Source of the DNA: Verrucomicrobiales bacterium
GTDB lineage: Bacteria; Verrucomicrobiota; Verrucomicrobiia; Verrucomicrobiales; DEV007
Assembly: GCA_029212615.1 (NCBI GenBank)
Contig: JARGPJ010000001.1
Coordinates: 434,001 to 498,000, forward strand
Direction: 5' to 3'
Length of the DNA: 64,000 bases
The notes beneath the pieces were generated by a model, which saw only the letters and a list, made by a program, of their open reading frames with translations, was not told where the DNA came from and searched no databases. The position numbers and the translations under genes are program-made. Every line of letters begins with the position of its first letter. Position 1 is the first letter of the stretch. Below, piece after piece: positions 18,256-28,135 of the stretch.

Positions 18256-19641
18256 TCACCGGTTCTTTCCCTTACCTCCGCGCCCCTCCTTCGCTTTTCT
18301 GAGCGATCGCTGATTGTCAGGATCATAGTTCGGATTCTTTTCCGGCATTTGAGCATTAAGCTCCTTCAAGTAGGCAAAGAGCTTCGCCTCCATCGCCGCG
18401 GCCACCTCAGGTTGCTGCCCCCCAAGGTCGCGGGACTCACCTATATCCGCCTCGATATCAAAAAGGTGAGTTTCACCGGTCTCATAGAAATGCACGATCT
18501 TCATTTCATCGACCAGCAGCACCGAATGCGGAGCATCGCCCTGATAATGGGGGAAGTGAAAGACAAGCCCCTCCCGGGTTCTTGCGACAGCTTTGTCTTC
18601 CCCCTTGAACAGATGAGTCAGGGAACCGCCTTCTATCGTCGCCGGAAGAGATTCAGTAACACCGGCCAGCTCACAGAAAGTTGGGTAAAAGTCATAACCG
18701 ACAACGCGCTGGTGACACCAGCTGTTTTCCTCTATTCCCGGACCACGAACAATCAAGGGCACTCGAATTCCACCTTCCCACACTCCGCCTTTTCCACCAC
18801 GCAGCAGCCTCTTTGTCGATGATCCGTTATCTGACATGTAGATCACATAGGTATGTTCTGCTATGCCCAGTGCTCTTAATTTCGCTAAGAGCTTACCGAC
18901 CCCCCGGTCCAACGCTTCACTCATCGCGGCGCGACTGATCTCTTTTCCGTTCCCTCCCGGAATCAATCCTTCATACTTCTCAACGAGATCCCCGGGAGCG
19001 TTCTCCGGATAATGCAACGCATGGTAGGACATCTGAATAAAGAATGGTTTCTGCGCCTGAACCGAGTCCTCCATCACCCTCATTGCCCGCTCACCCATTC
19101 CGAATATATCGACCGGATTCGGCTCAACGAAAGAAGCTGCCGCTTCATTTCCGGTATCGCCGTCACTCTGGTCATAGCCATGGTTCTGTGGCCCCCCGCC
19201 TCCGATATGCCATTTCCCGAAGTGCGCCGTGGTGTAACCAACTGATTGAAGCAATTCAGCGACCGTAATTTCGTGCGACTCGATACCACGCCGGTTCTGA
19301 GGCGGGATCAATTTGAAACCGTCCGCTGCCGTCATTGATCCTGCCGCCTTTGTCCAATGGCACTGGGCGGGACTCTTCCCTGTCTGCAGACTGATCCGCG
19401 TCGGGGCACAGACGGAGGCCGGAGAATAGGCAGCGCTGAATCGCATTCCCTCACTCGCCAACCGCGCGATGTTTGGCGTCTCAATGACCCGGCTCTTCGA
19501 AGACTCCATCTCCGGATGCATCGCACAGGAAAGCCCATTCCATGCCTGGTCATCAGACAACAGAAAGAGGACGTTCGGTTGACCTTCAGCCATTCCCTCG
19601 ACGGAGATCGCAATCAGTATAGCTGGGAGGAGGGTCTTCAT
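18256..19641 (-). CDS. Secreted sulfatase
   Basis: 461-residue arylsulfatase-family hydrolase with an N-terminal signal peptide. Metal ligands begin in LFLLSDDQAW, and the formylglycine-forming motif is CAPTR at residues 78-82, with Cys as the residue converted by an anaerobic-type or FGE maturase. Later family features are GKWHIGG and YMSDNGSS, the latter with the metal-binding Asp-Asn. It would release sulfate from sulfated glycans in the periplasm. The start at 19641 (MKTLLPAIL) is chosen because it begins the signal peptide. The C-terminus is Lys/Arg-rich. No maturase gene is present in the window. Confidence 0.92.
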   Translation of the reverse strand: MKTLLPAILIAISVEGMAEGQPNVLFLLSDDQAWNGLSCAMHPEMESSKSRVIETPNIARLASEGMRFSAAYSPASVCAPTRISLQTGKSPAQCHWTKAAGSMTAADGFKLIPPQNRRGIESHEITVAELLQSVGYTTAHFGKWHIGGGGPQNHGYDQSDGDTGNEAAASFVEPNPVDIFGMGERAMRVMEDSVQAQKPFFIQMSYHALHYPENAPGDLVEKYEGLIPGGNGKEISRAAMSEALDRGVGKLLAKLRALGIAEHTYVIYMSDNGSSTKRLLRGGKGGVWEGGIRVPLIVRGPGIEENSWCHQRVVGYDFYPTFCELAGVTESLPATIEGGSLTHLFKGEDKAVARTREGLVFHFPHYQGDAPHSVLLVDEMKIVHFYETGETHLFDIEADIGESRDLGGQQPEVAAAMEAKLFAYLKELNAQMPEKNPNYDPDNQRSLRKAKEGRGGKGKNR

Positions 19642-20246
19642 TGAAATGAGGCAATTCAGAAGTAAACCATCCGAATCTTTCACAAGTGTTACCGAATCAT
19701 TTCATCGCTGTAATATTTACTGACAACACGGTACCTCGCCGAAGTGCTTTGGCGCCTACATAGACTATGCAATGCCGTCTCAGTATACAATGGGTCAAAA
19801 CCGGTTCACACTACTCTCAGAATCAACGTGTACTATCGCCTTATTGCCGGCACTCTTGATGCAGCATGTAATTGGTTACGTGCCGGATTTCAGCCGTCCC
19901 GGGAGGAGATACCAAGGAACAAACTAATTGGAAAGAACCGGACATCGCAGTGCCCCATTGTGATGACCTGAACCCGTCCCACACTGAATTCGGAGGAGAT
20001 TCTGACGCCCCTCTATCCTGATACCCTCTCAACCGAGAGCATTTACTTCACGCAATACTACACCACGAGCCCCGTTTGCATGTCGTCGCTCACTGGAGCG
20101 TCACCGGCCTTTACCCTCGTAAAACTGGCGTCCGGCGAATCCGGACGATCTGTTCGTAGCCCGGAGAAGCGATCGACGGCGAAGGAACATGAGCATCAGG
20201 ATTCGGGTTCTTGCCGGGATTCATGTCCGCTTGATCTACAACGCCC
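19642..20246. other. Long gene-free interval between a sulfatase and a sensor kinase gene
   Basis: 605 bp with no supportable ORF on either strand and lower coding character than its surroundings. A 7-bp perfect hairpin (CGTCCGG/CCGGACG, 5-nt loop) at 20129-20147 lies about 100 bp downstream of the sensor kinase stop (minus strand) and is a possible terminator, with only a short T-stretch after it. The promoter for the sulfatase should be near 19650-19720. No RNA gene is recognised. Confidence 0.35.
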
Positions 20247-21695
20247 TCACTTTTCCGGCGGCGTCTTGAACCAGACACAAAACCCGGTCATTTCATCATC
20301 CCGGTTCTGAATGGAAACCCGCCCGCCATGCGCGACAACAATCTCTTTGACGAGACTTAGTCCAAGTCCCGCTCCGCTGTCGGAAGAAGGCATGCGCTCG
20401 AAGCGCTCGAAGAGACGCTCGTGATCCACCTCGGCGATCGTTTCTCCCGTGTTCGCAATCACCCATTCAACTCCCTGATCAACGCGACGGAGACAGGACT
20501 CAATCCTGCCTCCACTATGATTGTAGCGTACCGCATTACTAAGCAGATTGTGAGCTACCCGTTGAAGCATGATGGCATCCCCCTCCATTTCAATACCGGG
20601 CTCTATCTCACTTTGAATAGCGATATCCTTTTCTTCGGCGAGGAAACTTGCGTCTTCCATCCACGTTTCAAGGAGGGAGCTCAATTCGACCGTTTCCATA
20701 CTGAGCTCAAGACGTCCCGCATCGGCGCGCGCCAGCAGGAGAAGACTTTCAAGAATCGCCCCCTGCCTTCCGGTCTGTTCGAGAAGGTCCGAAAAAACCT
20801 CCTGCGCTTCTTCTTCAGTCCCGGATGAGGACAGCCCCCGCTCAAGGGTTCCTCTCATGATCGCAAGCGGGGTCTTCAACTCGTGAGAAACATCTGCACT
20901 GAATCGGTTCGCTTGATGAAAGCTTCGCTCAAGCCGCTCTAACATTGAATTATATACCTCAATAATTCTCGCAAACTCAACATCTGCGTTTCCCGCTTCG
21001 AGGCGTTGATTCAAATCCCTCACTGAGAGGCTCCTCATATCCTCTTCGAGAACGCGAATTGGCCGGAGCGCTTTCCTGCCAAGCCACCAGGCCCCGAACG
21101 CGATCACCGCAAGCGCCGCCGGGAGTGCGATGAGAAATGCTTTCCGAAGCTGGATGACATCCTGCGAAAACTGATCGAGATCGGCGCCGCTCGCGAGAAC
21201 CACATCAGCGTTTCGAAAGACGCCTATTCGATAACGAAGGCCATCATGATTGACGGTGTAGAATCGAGGCTCGTAGACCGGCCTGAGACGGCGCTTCGGC
21301 TGCACTTCCCCGGGCTTTGGACTCATGACAACGAATTCAGGCTGTGAATCCATGACCTCATGAGAAGGAGGGAACCGCGTCGGGTCCAATCCTCTCGGCC
21401 ACCCCGGTGAAGCTGAAACCGGCTTCCCGTTTCGATTCAGAATGTGAAAGAAGCGGTAGGGTGCAACTTCCGTTCCAACCATGCTCTCGAGGGTCTCCTG
21501 TTGACGCTCGACCACGACCCCCGGTCCCGATCGACTCGCAAAACGAAAGCCGAAGTTTGACAATTCCTGATCAAGCGAGCTCACTCTAGCCCGGGAAAGC
21601 ACTGCCCACGCCACGAGCCCGAAAACAAGGAGAACGAGGCCTGACAGACCCATCGAAATCAAAGCGAGGCGAAAACGGAAGGAACGTCGCTTCAT
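20247..21695 (-). CDS. CusS-like sensor histidine kinase
   Basis: 482-residue membrane kinase. Order: TM1 (about 8-33), a roughly 140-residue periplasmic sensor, TM2 (about 190-210), HAMP, the phospho-acceptor H-box (VSHELKTPLAIM), and an ATPase domain with N-box (HNLLSNAVRYN) and glycine-rich lid (GAGLGLSLVKEIV). The ATP-binding G1 loop is of the NTGETI type, as in CusS, where normal kinases have D-x-G-x-G. It overlaps the response regulator gene by 4 bp. It is the last gene of an operon that also encodes a YHYH protein and a secreted protein. A metal signal such as copper or silver would be the family guess; the ligand is not proven. Confidence 0.9.
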   Translation of the reverse strand: MKRRSFRFRLALISMGLSGLVLLVFGLVAWAVLSRARVSSLDQELSNFGFRFASRSGPGVVVERQQETLESMVGTEVAPYRFFHILNRNGKPVSASPGWPRGLDPTRFPPSHEVMDSQPEFVVMSPKPGEVQPKRRLRPVYEPRFYTVNHDGLRYRIGVFRNADVVLASGADLDQFSQDVIQLRKAFLIALPAALAVIAFGAWWLGRKALRPIRVLEEDMRSLSVRDLNQRLEAGNADVEFARIIEVYNSMLERLERSFHQANRFSADVSHELKTPLAIMRGTLERGLSSSGTEEEAQEVFSDLLEQTGRQGAILESLLLLARADAGRLELSMETVELSSLLETWMEDASFLAEEKDIAIQSEIEPGIEMEGDAIMLQRVAHNLLSNAVRYNHSGGRIESCLRRVDQGVEWVIANTGETIAEVDHERLFERFERMPSSDSGAGLGLSLVKEIVVAHGGRVSIQNRDDEMTGFCVWFKTPPEK

Positions 21696-22366
21696 GGCTT
21701 TTCCTTCATTCGATACCCGACCCCGCGAACCGTGTCGATCAACTTTGCCTCACCCGGCCCTTCGATCTTCTTTCGCAAGCGGGTCACAGCGACATCAACC
21801 ATGTTAGTGCCAGTGTCGAAATGCGTATTCCAAACATGCTCACATATCCGGGAACGGGAAAAGACACGCCCCGGTGAACGCATCAGGTATTCGAGCAAGG
21901 CAAACTCCCGCTGGCTCAGCTCAATCTCACGCCCCCCGCGTTTCGCCTCTCGCTTAATGAGGTCGAGCGAAAGATCGCCGACCTGAAGGACAGTCAATGC
22001 AGTTCCCGAAGACCTTCTCAAGAGCGCCTGAATACGGGCCACTAACTCTTCAACAAAGAAGGGTTTCGTGAGGTAGTCATCTGCGCCGAGGTTCAGCCCT
22101 TCGATTCGTTCGTTTAATTCGTTGCGCGCCGTCAGTAGAATCACCGGAAGAGTCACGCGGCGCTCCCTAAGGCTGCGAAGAATGCTCAGCCCGTCCCGCC
22201 CCGGAAGCATGATATCGAGCAACATGACATCGAATGACTCTGAGGTAGCCAACTCAAAGCCCTCCTCACCGGTCCGGCAAACCACAACTGCGAATCCTGA
22301 TTCTTCGAGGCCGGATTGGATGAATCCGGCGATCTGAGGCTGATCTTCGACAACGAGGACTCGCAT
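21692..22366 (-). CDS. OmpR-family response regulator
   Basis: 224-residue regulator with an N-terminal receiver (VLVVEDQPQIAG; phospho-acceptor Asp in DVMLLDIMLPGRDGL near residue 51; Lys in LTKPF) and a C-terminal winged-helix DNA-binding domain (LSQREFALLEYLMRSPGRVFSR, RGVGYRMK). It shares a 4-bp overlap with the downstream sensor kinase and starts 6 bp after the YHYH gene. The pair is of the CusR/CusS kind. It probably controls its own operon, including the two upstream secreted-protein genes. Confidence 0.93.
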   Translation of the reverse strand: MRVLVVEDQPQIAGFIQSGLEESGFAVVVCRTGEEGFELATSESFDVMLLDIMLPGRDGLSILRSLRERRVTLPVILLTARNELNERIEGLNLGADDYLTKPFFVEELVARIQALLRRSSGTALTVLQVGDLSLDLIKREAKRGGREIELSQREFALLEYLMRSPGRVFSRSRICEHVWNTHFDTGTNMVDVAVTRLRKKIEGPGEAKLIDTVRGVGYRMKEKP

Positions 22367-22372
22367 GAATCA

Positions 22373-23446
22373 CTATCTTGGATCGCGCCTCTCTTTTTTA
22401 CCACCTTTTACTCCACCCTCTTCCGGTCGGGGAGGACGTGCTCCCCTCTCAGGGCGGCGCTCATGGGATTCCCGGCGAACCGTTCCGTCGGGATCAGTGA
22501 AAGTAAACTCCACCCCGCCGGAGCTTTGGCTGCGATAGGCGATAACGCCCTCCCTGCCATTCACTTCGTAGGTAAGCTTGTATCCATCAGCAAGGCTCCC
22601 TTCAAAGGCCGTAATTTCCGCGCCGCGAAGCGGCTGCAAATGGGGTCTCACCCCAAGTGTCGGTGGCCGGTCTTCCAAGTCCGCCTGTCCACGGAAGAAG
22701 GACATGACGTAGGGCGGCTTCAATTCGCCGACATAGCGATAGTTCCCTTCCTCGTCGAAGTACCCGTGACACTCATCCAGCGGCTTGTCTCTGGACGGGT
22801 CAGCTAAATAGACAGGATAGCCATCGAGACCGAATGCGACTGGATTTCCCTTTCCCACGAACGATTCAAGGTGCGCCGGCGCGATGTGATAATGATAGTC
22901 ATCAGCACGTCCGCAATGGCCACCCCACTGATCCAGCTCCCCCTCGGCGTAGGCGTCTTTGCCACTTTGAGTGAGCGCATGGAAAATCGGGATCCCGTTC
23001 ACGGCGAGTGCGATTGGCCCCATCAAAGTTAACTCGCCTGGTTCCTCCAAATATTCGGGCTGCAGCGGTAGTTTAAAACGATGTTCGCCTGTGAAGTCGT
23101 GCGGAATAGGGACTTGCTGCTGCCAGGCAGTAATTCCGGCCATCATGGGATGATCGGGCAGTCCATTCCCTTCCACGTAGAGAAATTCCTCATCCCAGGA
23201 AATACCCAGCGTTTCCTGAAAAGGAGCAAAGGCCTTAACCAACTTCGGAATTTCCCCTCCCGGATTCTCAAGGGTGTGTTCCCCCGGAAAAGCAGCCGTA
23301 TAAGGCGCCAACCCCGGCGAAACAGCCGCGACGGTGACAGGAATCACGACAACGCTGAAGAGCATGGCGAGGGGAACAATCCCCCACTCCTTCAAACCCG
23401 CTTCAACCCTCTTGAGTCGATGACCTGACCCTGTTGTTTTGCTCAT
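22373..23446 (-). CDS. YHYH domain protein
   Basis: 357-residue protein with the YHYH signature at residues 184-187 (in ADDYHYHIAP), flanked by GGHCGR and DECHGYF, which together suggest a His/Cys metal-binding or catalytic site. A hydrophobic segment near residues 22-42 is a signal anchor or uncleaved signal peptide; the C-terminus is Arg/Pro/Gly-rich and probably disordered. The family is widespread in marine bacteria and has no proven activity. Here it lies between a secreted protein gene and a CusRS-like two-component system, all on the minus strand with gaps of 24 and 6 bp, so a metal or oxyanion stress role is reasonable. That is inference. Confidence 0.8.
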   Translation of the reverse strand: MSKTTGSGHRLKRVEAGLKEWGIVPLAMLFSVVVIPVTVAAVSPGLAPYTAAFPGEHTLENPGGEIPKLVKAFAPFQETLGISWDEEFLYVEGNGLPDHPMMAGITAWQQQVPIPHDFTGEHRFKLPLQPEYLEEPGELTLMGPIALAVNGIPIFHALTQSGKDAYAEGELDQWGGHCGRADDYHYHIAPAHLESFVGKGNPVAFGLDGYPVYLADPSRDKPLDECHGYFDEEGNYRYVGELKPPYVMSFFRGQADLEDRPPTLGVRPHLQPLRGAEITAFEGSLADGYKLTYEVNGREGVIAYRSQSSGGVEFTFTDPDGTVRRESHERRPERGARPPRPEEGGVKGGKKERRDPR

Positions 23447-23470
23447 GATGTAAAGGGAGACAGGATCAGC

Positions 23471-24169
23471 TCAACGGTTTGAGGCATCAATCTTTCCACG
23501 AGGCCAGTCCCGGGGGGCCGGATCCCCGTTGGGGGGGCTCTCAATCACTTTCCGGAAAAGGACCGTATTATCCAGCGCAAGATCCTTTGTCCAAATCCAT
23601 TTGGCCCCCGCAAAATCATTTTCATAAAAGGGCGACTTCGGATCGACAGCTTCCTCACTGTGCTCAACCGCGTGCTCCCATTCACTGTCATCAAAATCGA
23701 CCTCGAACCAGTCAGCCGGTATCGCGACGTGCCGCGTCTCCGGAGTCTTCATGTCGCGATCTACCGGGCCGTGAAAAAAGTCTTTCGCCTTCCAGGATCC
23801 GTCGCTCACGGTACCGTCTCCAAATTTCAGAATGAATCCGGCGTCACCAATGTTTGAGTCGTCATATTCGAGGCCGGTGACAGGGTCCGCATTATCCTTC
23901 GCCATCACCGCGATCGTCATCGGGTACTCAGGCAGAATATCGACCGAGATAACGTTGTGTGGAATAAAGGAAATGGAATCCACCGCGACCAAATTCCCAT
24001 TCAGATAAAGTTTAAACCAGTTATCGGCGTAAATATTGGCTTTCACCGTATCCGTGATGCGCGGCTTCGCGATTTTGGGTCCACCGCCTTTGCCTTTCCC
24101 CTGAGCACAAAGGTTGGATCCGGATAATCCCAGAAGGAGAGCGAGAATCGAAGACATTACTATTTTCAT
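23471..24169 (-). CDS. Secreted protein of the YHYH operon, unknown function
   Basis: 232-residue protein with a signal peptide (VMSSILALLLGLSGSNLCAQG), then a Gly/Lys-rich spacer and a beta-rich domain with aromatic patches (NIYADNWFKLYLNG, GDGTVSDGSWKAKDFF, AGAKWIWTKDL). The pattern of WIWTKDL and the final FRKVIESP resembles galactose-binding-like beta-sandwich proteins, but I do not recognise a named family. It is first in the minus-strand operon that continues with the YHYH protein and the two-component regulators. ATG 24169 (MKIVMSS) starts the signal peptide; the frame opens further upstream without a signal-like sequence. Confidence 0.65.
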   Translation of the reverse strand: MKIVMSSILALLLGLSGSNLCAQGKGKGGGPKIAKPRITDTVKANIYADNWFKLYLNGNLVAVDSISFIPHNVISVDILPEYPMTIAVMAKDNADPVTGLEYDDSNIGDAGFILKFGDGTVSDGSWKAKDFFHGPVDRDMKTPETRHVAIPADWFEVDFDDSEWEHAVEHSEEAVDPKSPFYENDFAGAKWIWTKDLALDNTVLFRKVIESPPNGDPAPRDWPRGKIDASNR

Positions 24170-24339
24170 GATGATGGATGAAGTTTGCTGCCTCCCAGTA
24201 AACCACCGCAAGATGGCTTTTCGGTTACCCCAAGATTACAATGGCGTAATTTTTCATCTCATCCGGAAACCCGACCGAAAAAGGAGAGCTTCCCCGATCT
24301 ATCACGCTATCCGGCAGGCCACTGACCTCGCCAGTGCAC

Positions 24340-24368
24340 AAAAAAGCCCGCATCCTGGAGAGGCGGGC
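24340..24368 (-). terminator. Rho-independent terminator of tRNA-Phe
   Basis: On the minus strand, a GCCCGC/GCGGGC stem with an 11-nt loop is followed directly by a run of six T. It lies 20 bp after the 3' end of tRNA-Phe and fits a classical intrinsic terminator. Confidence 0.7.
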
Positions 24369-24387
24369 CTTCTTGAAAGATGGAAAG

Positions 24388-24460
<73 letters not shown>

Positions 24461-24571
24461 ATTCCACCCATTGCGAAGCTCCGAGGGCCGGAATTTCGCG
24501 GGGAGGAAAGTAATACCAGCCAAAACCGGAAAAACAACCGGAAAATGTCGGCTTTAACGGTTTCCGGTCAC

Positions 24572-25291
24572 CTACAAAGGTTTGACCGCGATACGCTCGT
24601 AATGCGTCACGCTGTCAGGATCGTGCGCCTGGATGGCGAAAGTGCCGCTATCAAGCTTCCGACCGGGCGATTTTTCGGGATCGGGACCACCTTCAGGTTC
24701 GGTATACTCAACCGTAATCTCGCCGTTCACTTTGAGCGTGATTTGCTTCCCCTGGACAATAATATCATAGTCGAACCACTCTCCATCCGTACTTGGTGCT
24801 ACCTCGCGCACCTCGAAATCACCTTTCTTAGGCGGCTCCTCCCCCTCAGCAAGTACGACGATATTCTTCACTGCGTAAAGACTCCCGGTCTTCTTGGGGT
24901 CCTTCTGCGTGGAATTTACCTGGCACTCATACCCCTTGTCGGGCCACCCTTCTTCCTGATACGCCGTGTGAAAATAAACGCCCCCGTTTGCTCCCGGGAA
25001 AGTTTTCGCGCGGACCTTAAGGTGAAAATTTTTGAAATCGGCACCATTCACCTCACCTGTGTAGAAAAGGTGACTTCTCCCACTGTCGACGATGAGCGTT
25101 CCGTCGACGACGGAAAATGACTCCGGTGTCTCCTTCGAAGGGGTCCATCCCTCGAGATTTTTACCATTAAAGAGCTCAACGAAGCCGTCATCCGCATCGA
25201 CAGTCGCTTCAGCAACGGGCTCATCAGTGCAGGAAGTCATCGTGATCGAGACCAGGGCGGCCAGAGCCGCCGGAATGAGTTTTCTTTTCAT
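24572..25291 (-). CDS. DUF1080 (3-keto-disaccharide hydrolase-like) lipoprotein
   Basis: 239-residue lipoprotein: signal peptide ending in ITMTSC, so Cys at about residue 21 is lipidated. The DUF1080 jelly-roll follows, with the typical opening GFVELFNGKNLEGWT, a middle GGVYFHTAYQEEGWPDKGYECQV-type segment, and the end GTFAIQAHDP. Members of this family have been linked to 3-keto-glycoside breakdown and to glycan binding. It is a stand-alone gene, divergent from homoserine dehydrogenase. The exact sugar is not predictable. Confidence 0.88.
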   Translation of the reverse strand: MKRKLIPAALAALVSITMTSCTDEPVAEATVDADDGFVELFNGKNLEGWTPSKETPESFSVVDGTLIVDSGRSHLFYTGEVNGADFKNFHLKVRAKTFPGANGGVYFHTAYQEEGWPDKGYECQVNSTQKDPKKTGSLYAVKNIVVLAEGEEPPKKGDFEVREVAPSTDGEWFDYDIIVQGKQITLKVNGEITVEYTEPEGGPDPEKSPGRKLDSGTFAIQAHDPDSVTHYERIAVKPL

Positions 25292-25420
25292 GAATGCCAG
25301 TAGACAGGTTCAATAGCACGATGCAAGCGCACAAACGCGTCCCCTTTCCTCATTAAATGATGAGCGAATGAAAGAAATATCCATTTGCGATTCATGCTCC
25401 CAAGTCCTTCTTTTCCACCA

Positions 25421-26722
25421 ATGTCCGCCCCCTCCCTAAAAATCGGCCTCGCAGGCTTCGGCAACGTTGGTGCCGGTGTTTACAAAAACATTGAGAAGAA
25501 CCGTCACCTCCTTCGTGAACGGACGGGGCGTGATATCTCCGTGAGTCGAATAGCAGTGAAAGACCTCAACAAGGCTCGACCGATTGAACTCCCTGCGAAT
25601 ATCGTCACGACCGACCTCGATGCCCTGACCTCGGACGCCGAAATCGATGTGATCGTCGAACTGATCGGGGGAATCGACCGTGCTTTTGAGCTCGTCAAAA
25701 CATCACTGGAGAATGGCAAAGCCGTTGTCACCGGAAACAAAGCGCTTCTCGCGGAGCGCGGTCAGGAACTCTTCGCGATTGCGGAGAAACACGGCAAACC
25801 CATTTACTACGAAGCAGCCGTCGCCGGGGGAATCCCCATCATCAAGACAGTTCAGGAATCCCTTATCGGCAATCATATCCAATCAGTGGCAGGAATCATC
25901 AACGGCACCTGCAACTATATCCTCACACGGATGTCCGAAGCCGGGCTCGGCTACGAAGAAGCCCTCGGTGAAGCTCAGGCGCTCGGCTACGCGGAGGCGG
26001 ACCCGACCCTCGATGTGAACGGATGGGACGCGGCTCATAAGGCAATCATAATCGCCTCGCTCAGCTACGGATGCTGGGTTCCCTGCGACCAAATTCATGT
26101 CGAAGGCATCGAAAACATCACCGCGACTGACATTGGCTTCGCCGACAAACTGGGATACTCAATCAAGTTGCTCGGCATCATCCAGCTCCACGAGGAAAAT
26201 GGATCTATCGAGGTTCGCGTGCAGCCCTCATTGATCGCTAAAGATCACATCCTCGCTTCGGTGAAGGGAGTCTTTAATGCCATCATGGTGCAGGGAGATG
26301 TGGTTGGTGAAACTCTTTTCTACGGGTCAGGGGCAGGGCAGGATCCTACCTCGAGTTCCGTTATTGCCGATATTGCCGACGCATCAAACGACATCGACAG
26401 CAGCGACGGTTCAGGTTTTGTGACCCACGGTCTCTATGGCAAACCTCTCCCCATTGAAGAAACAGTTTCAAAATATTATCTGCGTGTTGAAGCAGAGGAT
26501 CGCCCGGGAGTTCTCGCTCGTATTGCCACTGTTCTCGGCAACTATGATATTGGCATCCTCTCCGTGATCCAGCCGGAAGATCACGAAGAGAAGTATGCCC
26601 CCATCGTTCTCATGCTTCACTTTGCCCCATTTGGAAAAGTTCGCGAAGCCATTGGCGAGATCAGCGCGATGGACTGCATCCGCGACGAACCCGTTCTTCT
26701 CCGCGTTGAGGATTTAGGTTAA
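25421..26722 (+). CDS. hom: Homoserine dehydrogenase
   Basis: 433-residue enzyme reducing aspartate semialdehyde to homoserine with NAD(P)H, the branch point to threonine and methionine. The Rossmann motif GLAGFGNVGAGV is at the N-terminus; substrate-binding elements are TGNKALLAERG and IINGTCNYIL; a C-terminal ACT domain (about 345-430; YYLRVEAEDRPGVLARIATVLG) indicates allosteric control. ATG 25421 (MSAPSLKIG) is chosen because the protein begins right before the Rossmann strand. Threonine synthase follows by 54 bp on the same strand, so the two probably form an operon. Confidence 0.96.
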   Translation: MSAPSLKIGLAGFGNVGAGVYKNIEKNRHLLRERTGRDISVSRIAVKDLNKARPIELPANIVTTDLDALTSDAEIDVIVELIGGIDRAFELVKTSLENGKAVVTGNKALLAERGQELFAIAEKHGKPIYYEAAVAGGIPIIKTVQESLIGNHIQSVAGIINGTCNYILTRMSEAGLGYEEALGEAQALGYAEADPTLDVNGWDAAHKAIIIASLSYGCWVPCDQIHVEGIENITATDIGFADKLGYSIKLLGIIQLHEENGSIEVRVQPSLIAKDHILASVKGVFNAIMVQGDVVGETLFYGSGAGQDPTSSSVIADIADASNDIDSSDGSGFVTHGLYGKPLPIEETVSKYYLRVEAEDRPGVLARIATVLGNYDIGILSVIQPEDHEEKYAPIVLMLHFAPFGKVREAIGEISAMDCIRDEPVLLRVEDLG

Positions 26723-26776
26723 TCAACTCTTCCGAATTTCCCGTTTTAATCCCCCAAAATTCCCCTAGCTTTCATC

Positions 26777-28135
26777 ATGCAATTTGTTTCGACACGAGGT
26801 GGTTCTGATCCCGTCGGTTTTTTCGACGCCTTCGCCAATGGCCTCGCCCCTGACGGCGGACTCTACGTCCCCAAAAACCTTCCTCTCCTTCCCAGCGATC
26901 TCCTTGTTGACGATGCGCTCCCCTACCCCGCCCTTGCCTGGGATATCCTCGGCCTCTTTGATTCCGATCACGACCCTGATCACCTCATTGAACTGGTCGA
27001 CAAAAGCTACGGCGATTTCAGCGACACCATGAGCGCCCCTCTGCAACAAATTGCAGAGAACCTCTTCGTCCTTGAGCTGTTCCACGGCCCGACTCTTTCC
27101 TTCAAGGATTTCGGCCTCCAGCTGATCGGCAACCTTTTTGAAGAGCAGATTGCCCGCACCGGGCAGACGATCAATGTGCTGGGCGCGACTTCAGGCGACA
27201 CCGGTTCCGCTGCGATCAGCGGCCTCGCCGGAAAGAAAGGGGTGAATGTCTTCGTGCTTTATCCCAAGGGCCGCATCTCAAAACTCCAGGAACGTCAGAT
27301 GACCTGCACTGGAGCAGAAAACATCTTTCCGATCGCAATCGAAGGTAGCTTTGATGATGCTCAGGCCATCGTCAAAGATCTCATGGGCGACCTCGCCTTG
27401 AAAGAGGAGCTTCACCTTTCAGCAATCAACTCAATCAACATCGTTCGCGTCCTCGCCCAGGCAGTTTACTACGTTCATGCCTACATGCAGCTTCCGCCTG
27501 AGAATCGTGATGACGTCAACTTCGTCGTGCCAACGGGTAACTTCGGAAACATCTTCGCCGGATGGATGATTCACCAAATGGGCCTGCCTGTGGATGAATT
27601 CGTCGTCGCAACAAACCAGAACGACATTCTTTACCGCCTTTTCAATACCGGCGAATACAGCCCTGAAACGGTGAATCCAAGCCTGGCCCCGAGCATGGAT
27701 ATCCAGGTCGCTTCCAATTTCGAGCGCTTCCTCTACTACCACAACGAGAAGAACGCAGACGCGACACTCAGCCAGATGGCCGAATTCATGGGGAGCGGAT
27801 CCATTGAAATTCCGAACTTCAATGCGAGCAATTTCTCAGCGTCAAAAAGCACCGACGAAGATATCATCGCCAATATCAAGCGCGTGAAAGAGGAATACGA
27901 TTACATCGTTGATCCTCATACCGCCTGTGGATTTCAAGATATCGACAGTACCAAGACTCACGTCGTCCTCGCGACAGCTCATCCGGCGAAGTTTCCTGAA
28001 GTGATGAAGAAAGCTCTTGGCGAAGCGCCGACAGAGGAATCACTGGAAGCACTCAAGAAGAAAAAGATCGTTAACTACGATGTCGAGGCAACGCCGGCGG
28101 CGGTGCAAAAATTCATCGAAGATCATCAGGCCTAA
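26777..28135 (+). CDS. thrC: Threonine synthase
   Basis: 452-residue PLP enzyme converting O-phosphohomoserine to threonine. The N-terminus MQFVSTRGG is typical of the short bacterial type. The PLP lysine is in LSFKDFGLQ (about residue 110), and phosphate-binding is by GATSGDTGSAA. Later elements are NSINIVRVLAQ and VPTGNFGNIFAG. It follows homoserine dehydrogenase, giving a hom-thrC unit; no homoserine kinase gene is in the window. Confidence 0.96.
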   Translation: MQFVSTRGGSDPVGFFDAFANGLAPDGGLYVPKNLPLLPSDLLVDDALPYPALAWDILGLFDSDHDPDHLIELVDKSYGDFSDTMSAPLQQIAENLFVLELFHGPTLSFKDFGLQLIGNLFEEQIARTGQTINVLGATSGDTGSAAISGLAGKKGVNVFVLYPKGRISKLQERQMTCTGAENIFPIAIEGSFDDAQAIVKDLMGDLALKEELHLSAINSINIVRVLAQAVYYVHAYMQLPPENRDDVNFVVPTGNFGNIFAGWMIHQMGLPVDEFVVATNQNDILYRLFNTGEYSPETVNPSLAPSMDIQVASNFERFLYYHNEKNADATLSQMAEFMGSGSIEIPNFNASNFSASKSTDEDIIANIKRVKEEYDYIVDPHTACGFQDIDSTKTHVVLATAHPAKFPEVMKKALGEAPTEESLEALKKKKIVNYDVEATPAAVQKFIEDHQA

